Shown: positions 8,790 to 19,135, counted from the stretch's first letter. The stretch is DNA of 64,000 nucleotides from Arthrobacter sp. 135MFCol5.1 (GCF_000374865.1 NZ_KB895452.1:62001-126000); one strand, 5' to 3'. Translations and numbers: made by a program. Notes: generated from the sequence alone by a model not told the origin.

Positions 8790-9566
8790 ATGACAACTTC
8801 CGCGCATGCCCATACTGCTTTGAACAGGCAAAATATCCCATCCGCTCCCGCCGTGCAGGCCCTCTCCCTGGCCAAGACGTACGGCCGCGGCGCCACCCGC
8901 GTCAGCGCCCTGCGCGAGGTCAGCGTCACGTTCGATGCCGGCCGCTTCACCGCAATAATGGGCCCTTCCGGCTCCGGAAAGTCCACCCTGATGCACTGCC
9001 TCGCTGGACTCGACAGTGCCGACTCCGGCCAGATCCTGGTTGGCGGAACAGACATTACGGCCCTCAATGACAAACAGCTGACAGCGCTTCGCCGCGACCG
9101 GATCGGATTCGTGTTCCAGGCCTTCAACCTGGTGCCCACACTGACCGCCGAACAGAACATCACATTGCCGCTGGCGCTGGCGAACAAAGCCACGGACGCG
9201 GCCTGGTTCGACACGGTGGTGGCCACGCTCGGCCTCAAGGACAGGCTCCGGCACCGGCCGCATGAGCTCTCCGGCGGCCAGCAGCAGCGGGTCGCCGTAG
9301 CCCGGGCCCTGCTGACCCGTCCCGACGTGGTGTTCGGGGACGAACCCACCGGCAACCTTGATTCGACCGCCGGCGGCGAAGTCCTCGCACTGCTGCGCCG
9401 CAGCAGCCGGGAAATGGGCCAGACCATCATCATGGTCACCCACGATCCGGTGGCGGCCAGCTACGCCGACCGGGTGGTCCTGATGAACGACGGCGGCCTG
9501 GTGGGCGAGATCGCCGAGCCCACCGCCGGGTCCGTCCTGGCCGCCCTCGGCAAGCTGGGAGGCTGA
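8790..9566 (+). CDS. ABC transporter ATP-binding protein (MacB/LolD type)
   Basis: A 258-residue nucleotide-binding subunit of a type VII (MacB/FtsE-like) ABC system. Walker A is GPSGSGKST, the Q-loop is FVFQAFNLVP, the signature is LSGGQQQRVAVARAL and Walker B with catalytic Glu is VVFGDEPTGNLDS. These systems typically power efflux or mechanotransmission for antimicrobial peptides or lipids. It follows the two-component genes and precedes its permease by 2 nt. A TAGCGT -10 box (8778-8783) sits 6 nt from the ATG, so it has its own, probably leaderless, promoter. Confidence 0.95.
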   Translation: MTTSAHAHTALNRQNIPSAPAVQALSLAKTYGRGATRVSALREVSVTFDAGRFTAIMGPSGSGKSTLMHCLAGLDSADSGQILVGGTDITALNDKQLTALRRDRIGFVFQAFNLVPTLTAEQNITLPLALANKATDAAWFDTVVATLGLKDRLRHRPHELSGGQQQRVAVARALLTRPDVVFGDEPTGNLDSTAGGEVLALLRRSSREMGQTIIMVTHDPVAASYADRVVLMNDGGLVGEIAEPTAGSVLAALGKLGG

Positions 9567-9568
9567 GC

Positions 9569-12097
9569 GTGCTGCGCGTTGCCTTCTCGCAATTCCAGTC
9601 CCACAGCCGCCGCTTCATAGCCGTCGGCCTGGCAGTCATGCTCTCCGTGGCGTTCCTGTCCACCACCCTGATGGTCGGGGCGAGTACCCGTGCTTCGCTG
9701 GGTGCCAGCCTCGGGGAGGCCTACAGCAAGGCCGGCCTCATCGCCACCCCGGACACGGGAACCTTCAACGATGCCGCGCTGGCAGCAGCCCGTGCGGTGC
9801 CCGGCGTGACCGAGGCCTATGGCCGGATGCAGGCGTACGCAGAGTTCACCGCAGGCGGCCAGGAGGTGTTGGCGCAAGCCCGGAACCTGGCGCCGATGGC
9901 CTTGGAAACCGCGACCGTGACCGACGGCGCCCTCCCGGAGAGGGCTGACGGCGTCGCCGTGGACGGGGCTACCGCCGCCCGCTACGGGCTGCGCGTCGGC
10001 GACTCCCTGACCCTCAAGGCCCCCGACGCCGCCACAACAGTGGCCATGACCGTCACCGGGATCCTGCGCGGCAGCAACGACCCCTTCGCCTCTGCCCTCC
10101 CGCAGATCCTCGCCGGGACACCGGCCGTCAGTGCCCTGGCTGCCGGCGCCCGGGACGCTCAAGGTGGTACCGGCGCCGCTGGCTACGGAAGCATCCAGCT
10201 GGCCCTGGCTTTGGGCTCCGACGCCGCCGCAACCAGCAAGAACGTGGCGGCGGCGCTCACCGGTGCCGGCGCCGGGGTGCAGGTGAAGACAGCAGACGAA
10301 CAAGTCACCGCCCAGGTGGCGATGATGACCGGGGGCCAGGATGAACTGACGATCATCCTGCTGGCATTCGCCGGGGTCGCCCTGATTGTCTCCGGACTGG
10401 TGGTGACCAACACCTTCGCGGTGCTGGTGGCCCAACGCACCAGGGAACTGGCGCTGCTCAGGTGCCTGGGGGCGGGCCGGAACCAGGTGCGCAACTCGGT
10501 CCTGGCCGAAGCCCTGGTGGTGGGCCTGGTCTCCTCCGCCGCCGGTGTGCTCGCCGCCGTCGCCCTGATGGCTGCCCTCATCGGCTGGGCCGGGACGCAG
10601 CCGGACATGGCGTTTGCCACCATGGCCGTCCCGCCGTCGTCCGTCATTGCGGGGCTGGCGGCAGGCACACTCCTGACCCTGGGTGCCGCCCTGGTTCCCG
10701 CGAAAGCTGCCACGGCCGTGGCTCCGCTTGCTGCCCTGCGGCCGGTTGACGATGCCGAAATCGGGAACCGGCGGGGCCGCGTGCGGCTGGTGCTGGGCCT
10801 TGCCGCCCTTGCCCTCGGGGTTCCGTTGCTGGCCCTCGGCGCCGCGGGCGTGATGCTGGTTGTGGCCTTCGCCGGCGGCGTGCTCTCCTTCGTGGGCGTC
10901 CTGCTCTGCGCCACCCTGTTCGTGCCGCGGCTGGTGGGCCTGGCGGGACGGTTGGCCTCTCCTGCCGGCGTCCCCGGGAAGCTGGCCGCCCTCAATGCCG
11001 TCCGCAACCCGGCCCGGACCTCCGTCACTGCTGCCGCCCTCTTGATCGGCGTCACGCTGGTGTCCCTGATGATGACCGGGGCTGCTACTGCCCGGCAGGC
11101 CTTCGATGACGCCCTCGCCGGCACCTACCCCGTGGATATGGTGATCACCGGGGATGCTCTGACAGCCGCCGAGCGTGACGCAGTGACACGGGTGGACGGC
11201 GTCGCAACGGCGGCTTTGCTGCCGGCAGCGGGCACCTTGGCCGGCGAAGGGATGGGCAGACCCGTCTATGCCCTCGACGCGGCAGAGGCCGGCCGGCTGC
11301 TCCGCGACACCGCGCTCACCCTTGAGCCGGGCAGGATCTACCTTCCGGAAGGCTCCACGGCCGGACCGGTTGAGGTCACCGGGCCGGCCGGGCCGGCCTC
11401 CCTGGAAGCGGTGGTCTTGCGGACCCGCAACATCCCGGCACTGGTCTCCACCGACACCGCCCGCCAGTCGGGCCTGACGGGCGGTGGCGTTGCCCCAACA
11501 GACAGTGCGCGGACAGATGGCACCGGTCCTGCGGCCAGTGCCGTGTGGCTGCGCCTGGCCGACGCTCCCGGCGGCTCCCTGTCCGCGGACCGGATCAAGG
11601 ACATCCAGTCCGCTGTTGCTGCGGCAGCAGGCGTGTCCGCGGGTGCGGTCAGCGGCGCCGCCATCGAGCGGGTCACCTTCAATGAGGTCATCGACGTACT
11701 GCTCTTGGTGGTCACGGGCCTGTTGGGGGTGGCGGTGCTGATCGCGCTGATCGGCGTGGCCAATACACTGTCGCTGTCCGTCCTCGAACGGACCAGGGAA
11801 AACTCCCTGCTCCGGGCGCTGGGTCTTACCAAGGGCCAGCTGCGGGGCATGCTGGCCCTCGAGGCAGCCCTGGTGGCCGGCGTCGCCGCATTGATTGGTG
11901 CTGCCCTGGGCAGCATCTACGGCTGGCTGGGCGCGCGGTCGGCCCTCGGCAGCCTGGCCGAGGTCACCCCCTCCGTCCCCTGGCTGCAGTTGCTGGGCGT
12001 GCTGGGGGTGGCCGTCGTCGCCGGCCTGCTGGCGTCGGTCATTCCTGCCCGGCGCGCGGCACGGCTGTCACCCGTCGAGGGACTTGCCACCGCATAG
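9569..12097 (+). CDS. ABC transporter permease, two FtsX domains
   Basis: An 842-residue permease paired with the upstream ATPase. An N-terminal membrane segment (about residues 17-38) is followed by an extracytoplasmic domain, a first FtsX core of three helices (about 255-390), two further helices, a second extracytoplasmic domain, and a second FtsX core at the C-terminus (about 705-835, with the cytoplasmic ERTRENSLLRALGLTKGQL coupling segment). This is the duplicated layout common in Gram-positive peptide or lipid exporters. The GTG start lies 2 nt after the ATPase stop. The substrate is unknown. Confidence 0.93.
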   Translation: MLRVAFSQFQSHSRRFIAVGLAVMLSVAFLSTTLMVGASTRASLGASLGEAYSKAGLIATPDTGTFNDAALAAARAVPGVTEAYGRMQAYAEFTAGGQEVLAQARNLAPMALETATVTDGALPERADGVAVDGATAARYGLRVGDSLTLKAPDAATTVAMTVTGILRGSNDPFASALPQILAGTPAVSALAAGARDAQGGTGAAGYGSIQLALALGSDAAATSKNVAAALTGAGAGVQVKTADEQVTAQVAMMTGGQDELTIILLAFAGVALIVSGLVVTNTFAVLVAQRTRELALLRCLGAGRNQVRNSVLAEALVVGLVSSAAGVLAAVALMAALIGWAGTQPDMAFATMAVPPSSVIAGLAAGTLLTLGAALVPAKAATAVAPLAALRPVDDAEIGNRRGRVRLVLGLAALALGVPLLALGAAGVMLVVAFAGGVLSFVGVLLCATLFVPRLVGLAGRLASPAGVPGKLAALNAVRNPARTSVTAAALLIGVTLVSLMMTGAATARQAFDDALAGTYPVDMVITGDALTAAERDAVTRVDGVATAALLPAAGTLAGEGMGRPVYALDAAEAGRLLRDTALTLEPGRIYLPEGSTAGPVEVTGPAGPASLEAVVLRTRNIPALVSTDTARQSGLTGGGVAPTDSARTDGTGPAASAVWLRLADAPGGSLSADRIKDIQSAVAAAAGVSAGAVSGAAIERVTFNEVIDVLLLVVTGLLGVAVLIALIGVANTLSLSVLERTRENSLLRALGLTKGQLRGMLALEAALVAGVAALIGAALGSIYGWLGARSALGSLAEVTPSVPWLQLLGVLGVAVVAGLLASVIPARRAARLSPVEGLATA

Positions 12098-12132
12098 CCG
12101 TGACGGCGGGCCAGTGCGCCTGCAATGGGAAA

Positions 12133-12166
12133 GGGCAGGTGGCGCGGAAGTCCGCGCCACCTGCCC
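12133..12166. terminator. Hairpin between convergent ABC permease and metG
   Basis: A 15-bp perfect stem (GGGCAGGTGGCGCGG and complement) with a 4-nt loop lies between the converging genes. No strong T run follows on either side, but its position and stability fit a bidirectional terminator. Confidence 0.75.
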
Positions 12167-12183
12167 TCATCCGCACCGGAACC

Positions 12184-13743
12184 TCAGGCTTCGGCCGGTT
12201 CCTCGAATTTGGGGAAGACGGGAACCGGGGCGGGCAGCGCCGTACCGGGAACGATCGGGGTCGCGATCGCGGTGAACTGGCGTGCGTCCCCCCCAGGCTG
12301 GCCCAGGGCGTCCAGGAGCTTCGCGGTGGCGCCGGGCATGACCGGCTGGGCGAGGATCGCCACTATCCGGAGCACCTCCAGCGTCACGTACAGCACCGTG
12401 TTCATGCGCTCGACGTCGGTCTTCCGGAGCACCCAGGGCGCCTGCTCGGCGAAGTAGGCGTTGGTGTCCCCCAGCACGGCCCAGATGGCCTCCAGGGCGC
12501 GGCTGAACTCCTGCTTGTCGAACGCGGCCCGAGCGGCGTCGAGCAGGCCGTTGGCCTGGGCAAGGATGGCGGTGTCGGCGGCTGTGAGCTCGCCGGGGGC
12601 GGGTACGGCGGCGCCGCAGTTCTTGGCCACCATGGACAGGGAGCGCTGGGCGAGGTTGCCGAAGTTGTTCGCCAGGTCCGAGTTCATCCGGCCCACGATG
12701 GCCTCATGGTTGTAGCTGCCGTCGGCCCCGAACGGGACTTCGCGCAGGAAGAAGAAGCGCACCTGGTCCAGGCCGTAGCGGGCCACGAAGTCGGCGGGAG
12801 CCACCACGTTGCCCAGTGACTTGGACATCTTGACCCCGTTGTTGTTCAGGAAGCCGTGGATCATGACGCGCTTGGGCAGTTCCAGCCCGGCGCTCATCAG
12901 GAACGCCGGCCAGTAGATCGCGTGGAAGCGTGAAATGTCCTTGCCGATGACGTGCACGTCGGCGGGCCAGTACTTCCGGAACTTTTCGGACTCGACATCC
13001 GGGTAGCCCACGCCGGTGAGGTAGTTGGTCAGCGCATCCACCCACACGTACATGACGTGCTTGTCGTTGCCGGGGACGGGGACACCCCAGTCGAACGTGG
13101 TCCGGCTGATGGAGAGGTCCTCCAGGCCGCGCTTGACGAAGCTGATGACCTCGTTGAACCGGTACTGCGGGGCGCCAAATTCGGGGTGCGCCTCGTAGAG
13201 CGCCAGCAGTTTGTCCTGGTAGGCGGACAGCCGGAAGAAGTAGCTCTCCTCCGCCGTCCACGTCACCTCGGTGTCCGTCTCTTTCGAGTAGCGCACGCCG
13301 TCGTCCTTCACCACCGTGTCATCTTCGCCGTAGAAGGCCTCGTCCCGGACGGAGTACCAGCCTTCGTACTTGGAGAGGTAGATGTCGCCGTTGGCTTCCA
13401 TCTTCTTCCAGATGGCCTGGGATGCGGCGTAGTGGTCCTCGTCCGTGGTCCGGATAAACCGGTCGTAGCTGACGCCCAAGGCAGCGTGTGCCGCCTTGTA
13501 GATCTCGGCGTTCCGGGTCACCAGTTCCTTGGGCGTAATGCCTTCCTTCTCCGCGGCCTGGGCGATCTTCATGCCGTGCTCGTCCGTGCCGGTCAGGAAC
13601 ATCACGTCGTAGCCGTCCAGCCGCTTGAAGCGCGCCATGGCGTCGGTGGCTATGTACTCGTAGGCGTGGCCGATGTGCGGCACGCCGTTGGGGTAGGTGA
13701 TGGCCGTGGTGATGTAGAACGGCGTTTTCTCTGAAGCAGTCAC
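12184..13743 (-). CDS. metG: Methionyl-tRNA synthetase
   Basis: MetG charges initiator and elongator tRNA-Met. The HIGH motif (PHIGHAYEY) is at residues 22-30, the KMSKS motif is at about residue 305, and the anticodon-binding helices follow. At 519 residues it is the short form without the C-terminal EMAP-like domain. The start is GTG at 13743, 6 nt after a TAACGT -10 box (13755-13750) and without a Shine-Dalgarno, so the message is probably leaderless although the ABC genes lie 35 nt upstream on the same strand. Confidence 0.97.
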   Translation of the reverse strand: MTASEKTPFYITTAITYPNGVPHIGHAYEYIATDAMARFKRLDGYDVMFLTGTDEHGMKIAQAAEKEGITPKELVTRNAEIYKAAHAALGVSYDRFIRTTDEDHYAASQAIWKKMEANGDIYLSKYEGWYSVRDEAFYGEDDTVVKDDGVRYSKETDTEVTWTAEESYFFRLSAYQDKLLALYEAHPEFGAPQYRFNEVISFVKRGLEDLSISRTTFDWGVPVPGNDKHVMYVWVDALTNYLTGVGYPDVESEKFRKYWPADVHVIGKDISRFHAIYWPAFLMSAGLELPKRVMIHGFLNNNGVKMSKSLGNVVAPADFVARYGLDQVRFFFLREVPFGADGSYNHEAIVGRMNSDLANNFGNLAQRSLSMVAKNCGAAVPAPGELTAADTAILAQANGLLDAARAAFDKQEFSRALEAIWAVLGDTNAYFAEQAPWVLRKTDVERMNTVLYVTLEVLRIVAILAQPVMPGATAKLLDALGQPGGDARQFTAIATPIVPGTALPAPVPVFPKFEEPAEA

Positions 13744-13778
13744 GGTCGGACGTTACCTTCGGTGCGTGAGTGGGTGGG

Positions 13779-14534
13779 CTAGATCAGTTCTGTCAGGGTA
13801 TCGCTGAGCCGGACCAGTTCGTGGTCGTGCGAAGCCACCAGGACGGCGATGCCGTCGGAGGTGGTGTCCTTCAGGATGCTGATGATGCGGTTGGCGGAGG
13901 CGCGGTCCAGGCTGGCGGTGGGTTCGTCCACCACCAGGACGCGGGTGCCCAGGATCAGGGCCCTGGCGATGGCCACGCGCTGGCGTTCACCACCGGAGAG
14001 CTGGGCCGGGCGGTGGCGCATGCGGCGGCCAAGTCCCACCAGGTCCAGCAGGTCCTTGGCCATGTCGCGCCGCTGCTCCACTTCGCCGTCGGGCACGGCG
14101 GGCAGCAGCACGTTTTCGAGGGCACTCATGCCGTCGATCAGTGCACCGCCCTGGTCCACGTAGCCGATGAGCGCACGGCGGCGGTCGGCGATTTCGTCGT
14201 CGCCCATGCTTTCGAGCGAGTCGCCTTCCCAGAAGACGCGGCCCGACGTCGGCAGGGTCAGCCCCGCGCCAACGGTCAGGATGCTGGTCTTGCCCGAACC
14301 GCTTCGGCCGGCGACGCAGTGCATCTCCCCCGCGTGCAGGGTCAGGTCGAAGCCCTCCACCACGCTGACCGCCTCGGCGCCGCCCTTTCCGCCACCGTAA
14401 CGGATGGTGATGTCGCGCATCTCCAGCGGGGTGGCGTGATCGGCAGACTTGACGATGGTGTTGGCCCGGGTCTGCAGGGGGACCTCAGTGGAGCCGCTCC
14501 GGCGGCTGCGCTGGACATTCGTCGGGTTTGTCAT
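13779..14534 (-). CDS. ABC transporter ATP-binding protein
   Basis: A 251-residue MacB/LolD-type ATPase. Walker A is GRSGSGKTS, the signature is LSGGERQRVAIARAL, Walker B is VLVVDEPTAS, and the Q-loop region reads IGYVDQGGAL. About 35 polar residues precede the domain. I start it at 14534 (MTNPTNVQ), whose ATG overlaps the permease stop as ATGA; a longer in-frame start would overlap the permease further. It partners the 932-residue permease upstream. The substrate is unknown. Confidence 0.93.
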   Translation of the reverse strand: MTNPTNVQRSRRSGSTEVPLQTRANTIVKSADHATPLEMRDITIRYGGGKGGAEAVSVVEGFDLTLHAGEMHCVAGRSGSGKTSILTVGAGLTLPTSGRVFWEGDSLESMGDDEIADRRRALIGYVDQGGALIDGMSALENVLLPAVPDGEVEQRRDMAKDLLDLVGLGRRMRHRPAQLSGGERQRVAIARALILGTRVLVVDEPTASLDRASANRIISILKDTTSDGIAVLVASHDHELVRLSDTLTELI

Positions 14535-17329
14535 TGGACCACTTTCGTTGCAATCGGTATCCAGCAAAGTACGGCCACCAGCCCGGCCACGGCGGCCCAG
14601 ATGGCCGCGTAGGGTGCCAGCAGCAGGCCGATGCCCAGGGCGCCCAGCACGCCCAGCGGCAAGGCCACGGTTCCCACCAGCGCGTTCTCGAACAAACGTA
14701 CCTGGCGAAGCATGTCCGGGTTCCAGCCCATGGCCTGGAGGATGCCCAGGTATTGGCGCTTGGAGTTGAGCTCGAAGCGTCCGGTCACCAGGGTGAGCAC
14801 CAGCCCCACGGCCACGCCGGCCACTGCCAGCAGGATGCTGGGCAGCGTCACGCTGGCCGCTGCAAGTCCGCTCAGGGCGCTGGCACCTGCGGCCCGCGGA
14901 ATGTCGATCAGCAGGGCGATCAGGCCGCCGACGGCGGCGCCGAAGACACCTACCGCCACGGCCAGGGACAGGGTGTTGAACTTGTTGGTGCCCAGCTGCC
15001 GGTTGGCGAAGGTCAACGGCGAATCGACGGGGATGAGCCGCTCGTCATGCTGCGGTTCCTGGTCGATCACGTCGCGGTGGCGGAGTTGTTGCGCGGCGAA
15101 CAGTGCCGCGCCGCAGTAGAGGACCACGACGGCGGCGCACACCAGGGCGGTCGGCAGGCTCCAGCTCAGGAGGCTCAGCAGGATCCCCGCGGCAGCGAGA
15201 AGGGCGGCGCCGACGCCGAACTCCTCGAGGACCCAGGTGCGGATCCGCCGTTGGGTCCAGCCCATGGCCCGCAGTGTTCCGGCCTCGCTCCGGCGTTTCC
15301 GGATGTAGCTGACGGTTGACGCGCCGGTCAGCAGGGCCGCGCCGCAGAGGGTAAGGAACAGCAGGGTGACGTTTGTTCCGGACAGGGATCCTGCCACGGC
15401 GTCGGCGGCGTTCTGCCGGACCCAGGACTGCTGGACCGTGCCCAGCGCGGATTCCTTGCCCGCCCCGTCCTTTGAGTAGCCGGGGACGGCGATGCTGGTG
15501 TCCTCGCGGGCCGAACCGGCCACGATGGTGGCGTCCAGGCCCATGTCCCGGATTTCGGCGGCAAGCTTCTCCACCTCGGGCTGGGCTTCCTTCCAGCTGC
15601 CCGGAGCCTTGGCCCGGACGCGGACGGCGTCGATGACCGCGGCGTTCTGCTTGTAGCCGCGGGCAGCCGCCAGGCCGTAGTAGTCGGTGATCGCACCGGC
15701 GGACTGGCTCGCCAGTCCGGTGGCGCTGAGGGAAGGCTTCAGTTCCGCGGCGGGGACATCCTTGCCTGCGGCGTCCTTGACCAAGGTGAACGGCGTGGGG
15801 TCGTAGCCGCCCAACGGAAGCTTGTTGACGTCACCCGAGGCGGCGGCAACGGCAGCGGGGTCGAACGTGCCGTAGACCATGGGCAGCGGCTGGGCCGGCT
15901 GCTGCTGGCCGGTGGACAGGTTCTCCCGGTACGAGCGCTCGTCTACCGGGTCGCGCTGGGTCTGGTCCACGGGGGCGCCGCTGGCGGCCTTGTCCGGCAG
16001 CCGGTTCACCGTTACCCAGTCACCGGGAACTGCTGTCTTGTCCACGGCACCGTTTGCGGCGGTGTCGCCGTCGGTGTACTTGGGGGCGCCGGCAAAGTTG
16101 GTGCTCCACTTGGCGGGGGTGTAAAGGCCCTGGTTGAAGTTGCCGTTGTTCCCCAGCAGGGACGAGTGGTCGGTGGAACCGGGCCAGGAGAGCACGAAGG
16201 GGTCCTTGGACACGAATGGCAGGTAATCCTTGCCCAGCGACTTGGACACCGTGCCGACGTCCTTGACCACCTTGCCGGAGTCGTCGATTTCCTCGATCTT
16301 CACGTTGTACTTCAGGTCCAGCGACGTGCCCGACCGGACGATCAGCGGCACGGCCTGTGAGCCGCCGCTGAGCTGGCCGGTGCGCTTGGCCTGCTGGTAC
16401 TGGGTCATCAGGGGTGCCCAGTACTTGAGCTTGACGCCGAGGAAGTCGGGTCCTTCCTTGAGCTGGTCCATGCTGATGCCGTTGGTGAAGAGGCCTTCCA
16501 GGTACCGTCCCACGGCGCCGGCGTCACGGGCGTCGGCGGGGGGAGCCTTTTCCAGCGGGGCCAGGAAGTCGCCTGCGGAGCCCAGGAGGGCGCGCTCGGC
16601 CGCCGGGTCCACTGCCACGACGGATTCGGTGACCTCGGGGGCGAGCGGCAGCGCCACGGAGAGGTTGAAGAGGTTGTGCTCGGACCCGCCGGCAGGGTTG
16701 GGGAATTTTATCCCGGTCTCCCCCGCCGGTGCCGCGATGCGGATGCTGCTGCCGCCCTGGGCCTTCTCTTCGACGAGCCGCGCCTTGCCCAGGGTGCCTT
16801 CGGCGGTGGTCTTGAAGAGGGTCTGCTCGGAGTTTCCGTCGGAGCTCACGGCGCTGGCAGTCAGCCGGTACTTCTTTGCAGTGTCGCTGAGGACGGATTC
16901 GGCTGCCGGCCACTGGTTCGGGGCGGTGGCCCCTGCGGCCTGGTCGGCGGTGGCGGTGCCGGCGAGCCCGGCGTTGTAGCCGAGGTAGTCCATGGCGTCG
17001 AGCCGGGGCGTCTCAAGGTTCTGCGTTACCCGTGAGACCAGGCTGATGGGTGCGGCCACGGACGTGCCGGAGAGTTTCCGGATGGAGTCCAGCTGGTCGA
17101 ACCCAATGCCGCCGGCGCCATTGGCGATCTCGGGCTGCAGGAGTGCTCCGGAGGGCGCCTTGGCCTGGACCAGGATGTCGTAGAGCCCCCTCGAATTTTC
17201 GTCGATTGTCCGGTTGAGCGCGGCCTGTGACTGGCTCTGGACGACGACCGACAAGCACATTGCTGCGATCAAGATGGCCGCGGTCAACAGCAGCACCCTG
17301 CTTCTGATGAACCTCTGGACGGCGTTCAT
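14531..17329 (-). CDS. Large FtsX-type ABC permease
   Basis: A 932-residue permease. The first membrane helix (about residues 11-32) is followed by a very large extracytoplasmic region of about 600 residues rich in Asp, Lys, Pro and Gly. Two C-terminal membrane blocks follow, with the FtsX-like coupling segments RKRRSEAGTLRAMGWTQR and NSKRQYLGILQAMGWNP. I start at 17329 (MNAVQRFIRSRV) after a GGGAG Shine-Dalgarno; an in-frame 49-codon extension crosses a large inverted repeat and is unlikely. It overlaps its ATPase by 4 nt. A role in exporting or handling envelope peptides or lipids is a guess from the family. Confidence 0.9.
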   Translation of the reverse strand: MNAVQRFIRSRVLLLTAAILIAAMCLSVVVQSQSQAALNRTIDENSRGLYDILVQAKAPSGALLQPEIANGAGGIGFDQLDSIRKLSGTSVAAPISLVSRVTQNLETPRLDAMDYLGYNAGLAGTATADQAAGATAPNQWPAAESVLSDTAKKYRLTASAVSSDGNSEQTLFKTTAEGTLGKARLVEEKAQGGSSIRIAAPAGETGIKFPNPAGGSEHNLFNLSVALPLAPEVTESVVAVDPAAERALLGSAGDFLAPLEKAPPADARDAGAVGRYLEGLFTNGISMDQLKEGPDFLGVKLKYWAPLMTQYQQAKRTGQLSGGSQAVPLIVRSGTSLDLKYNVKIEEIDDSGKVVKDVGTVSKSLGKDYLPFVSKDPFVLSWPGSTDHSSLLGNNGNFNQGLYTPAKWSTNFAGAPKYTDGDTAANGAVDKTAVPGDWVTVNRLPDKAASGAPVDQTQRDPVDERSYRENLSTGQQQPAQPLPMVYGTFDPAAVAAASGDVNKLPLGGYDPTPFTLVKDAAGKDVPAAELKPSLSATGLASQSAGAITDYYGLAAARGYKQNAAVIDAVRVRAKAPGSWKEAQPEVEKLAAEIRDMGLDATIVAGSAREDTSIAVPGYSKDGAGKESALGTVQQSWVRQNAADAVAGSLSGTNVTLLFLTLCGAALLTGASTVSYIRKRRSEAGTLRAMGWTQRRIRTWVLEEFGVGAALLAAAGILLSLLSWSLPTALVCAAVVVLYCGAALFAAQQLRHRDVIDQEPQHDERLIPVDSPLTFANRQLGTNKFNTLSLAVAVGVFGAAVGGLIALLIDIPRAAGASALSGLAAASVTLPSILLAVAGVAVGLVLTLVTGRFELNSKRQYLGILQAMGWNPDMLRQVRLFENALVGTVALPLGVLGALGIGLLLAPYAAIWAAVAGLVAVLCWIPIATKVVQ

Positions 17330-17413
17330 GGAACTCCCTGAAACCTGGATTGCGTGCGCGCACTTCCAACCGCCGGGCAGACGTGGGCGATGGCGGACGG
17401 ATGTGCAAAAGGT

Positions 17414-17477
17414 ATTGGCCGGCCTGCCGGCTATGGTCCTGAACCAGGACCAAGCCATTTTAAGCAGACCGGCCAAT
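17414..17477 (-). repeat. Nested inverted repeat upstream of the ABC permease
   Basis: Outer arms ATTGGCCGGCCTGC (17414-17427) and GCAGACCGGCCAAT (17464-17477) pair at 13 of 14 positions plus one G-T pair. Inside lies a second hairpin of 11 bp with one bulge (17429-17440 with 17446-17456) and a 5-nt loop. A TATGAT -10 box on the minus strand (17481-17476) overlaps the outer arm. It may be an operator for the permease promoter, a structured 5' leader, or the serA terminator (a TTTT run follows on the minus strand). Confidence 0.6.
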
Positions 17478-17545
17478 CATACGTGGCTCCGCCCGGGCGT
17501 GCCTGCGCGGAGGAGCGGCTTCGGCGTTTCGGCCGGTGTGTCGCG

Positions 17546-19135
17546 TTAGTCTTCCAGGTCCACTTCCCGGACCATTTCAGCGCCGATGCCGGCCTTGATG
17601 GCGTCCAGCACCTGCTGGGGCACGGAGCTGTCGATGGTCAGCAGGGCCAGGACCTGGCCGCCTTCGTCGGAGCGGGCCACCTGCATGCCGGCGATGTTGA
17701 TGTTGTTCATGCCGAGGATGTGGCCGATGGTGCCGATGACGCCGGGGCGGTCGGTGTAGGCCACCACCACCAGGTGCTCGCTGATGGGGATTTCGACTTC
17801 GAAGCCGTTGATGCCCACCAGCTTCTCCACCTGCTTGGGGCCGGTCAGGGTCCCGGCCACGGAGATCTGGCTGCCGTCGCTCAGGGCGCCGCGGAGCGTC
17901 AGGACGTTGCGGTAAGACTCGGTGTCGGGGGTGGTGATCAGGCGGACGTTGATGCCGCGCTGCTCGGCGATGACGGGTGCATTGACATAGGACACCTGTT
18001 CGGTCACGATGTCGGCGAAGATGCCCTTCAGCGCAGCCAGCTCCAGGACCTTGACGTCGAGGGAGGAGATTTCGCCGGCAACTTCGACGTCGAACTGGGT
18101 CAGGGAAGCGTGGGTCAGCGCAGTGAAGATGCGGCCCAGCTTCTCGATCAGCGGGATGCCCGGGCGGACGTCGGGGGCGATGACGCCGCCAGCCACGTTG
18201 ACGGCGTCCGGCACCAGTTCGCCGGCCAGGGCCAGGCGGACGGACTTGGCCACGGAGACGCCGGCCTTTTCCTGGGCTTCATCGGTCGAGGCACCCAGGT
18301 GCGGGGTAACCACCACGTTGTCGAGCTTGAAGAACGGCAGGTCGGTGCTGGGCTCCTTGGCGAAGACGTCGACGCCGGCTCCGGCGATCTCGCCGTCCTG
18401 CAGGGCCGTGAAGAGGGCTTCCTCGTCCACGAGGCCACCGCGGGCGACGTTCACCACGTAGGCGGTGCTCTTCATCTTCTTGAAGGCGTCAGCGCCGAGC
18501 ATGCCCACGGTCTCCGGCGTCTTGGGCATGTGGATGGTGATGAAGTCGGACTGGGCCAGGAGCTCATCCAGGGTGACCAGCTGCACGCCCAGCTGCGCCG
18601 CGCGGGCGGACGTGATGTAGGGGTCGTAGGCCAGGATCTTGGTGTCAAAGCCCTTGAGGCGGGCTGCCACGAGGGCGCCGATCCGGCCGAGTCCGATGAT
18701 GCCGATCTTTTTCTCGAACAGCTCGATGCCGGTGTACTTGGAACGCTTCCACTCGCCATCCTTGAGGGCGGCGCTGGCCTGCGGGATGTGGCGGGCCAGG
18801 CTGAGGATGTGGCCCACGGTCAGCTCGGCGGCAGAGACGATGTTGGACGTGGGGGCGTTGACCACCATGACGCCGGCCTGCGTGGCCGCCTTGATGTCCA
18901 CGTTGTCCAGGCCCACGCCGGCACGGGCGATAACCTTCAGGTTCTTGGCGGCGGCGATGGCTTCGGCGTCCACCTGGGTGGCGGAGCGGACCAGGATGGC
19001 GTCTACGTCACTGATTGCCGAGAGCAGCCGGGAACGGTCTGCGCCGTCAGTCTGGCGGATTTCAAAGTCCGGGCCGAGGGCCTCGACGGTGGCGGGGGAA
19101 AGTTCTTCGGCGAGCAGTACTACGGGTTTTGACAC
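17546..19135 (-). CDS. serA: D-3-phosphoglycerate dehydrogenase
   Basis: SerA oxidises 3-phosphoglycerate with NAD as the first step of serine synthesis. The 529-residue length is the actinobacterial long form: substrate and NAD-binding domains with the GIIGLGRIGALVA dinucleotide motif and the HMPKTPET and NVARGGLVDE catalytic segments, an intervening domain, and a C-terminal ACT domain (GVIGTIGHILGMNNINIAGMQ) that usually gives serine feedback inhibition. I start at GTG 19135 (MSKPVVLL) after AGAGGAT; an upstream in-frame ATG is less likely. It lies downstream of ilvC, separated by a terminator. Confidence 0.97.
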   Translation of the reverse strand: MSKPVVLLAEELSPATVEALGPDFEIRQTDGADRSRLLSAISDVDAILVRSATQVDAEAIAAAKNLKVIARAGVGLDNVDIKAATQAGVMVVNAPTSNIVSAAELTVGHILSLARHIPQASAALKDGEWKRSKYTGIELFEKKIGIIGLGRIGALVAARLKGFDTKILAYDPYITSARAAQLGVQLVTLDELLAQSDFITIHMPKTPETVGMLGADAFKKMKSTAYVVNVARGGLVDEEALFTALQDGEIAGAGVDVFAKEPSTDLPFFKLDNVVVTPHLGASTDEAQEKAGVSVAKSVRLALAGELVPDAVNVAGGVIAPDVRPGIPLIEKLGRIFTALTHASLTQFDVEVAGEISSLDVKVLELAALKGIFADIVTEQVSYVNAPVIAEQRGINVRLITTPDTESYRNVLTLRGALSDGSQISVAGTLTGPKQVEKLVGINGFEVEIPISEHLVVVAYTDRPGVIGTIGHILGMNNINIAGMQVARSDEGGQVLALLTIDSSVPQQVLDAIKAGIGAEMVREVDLED

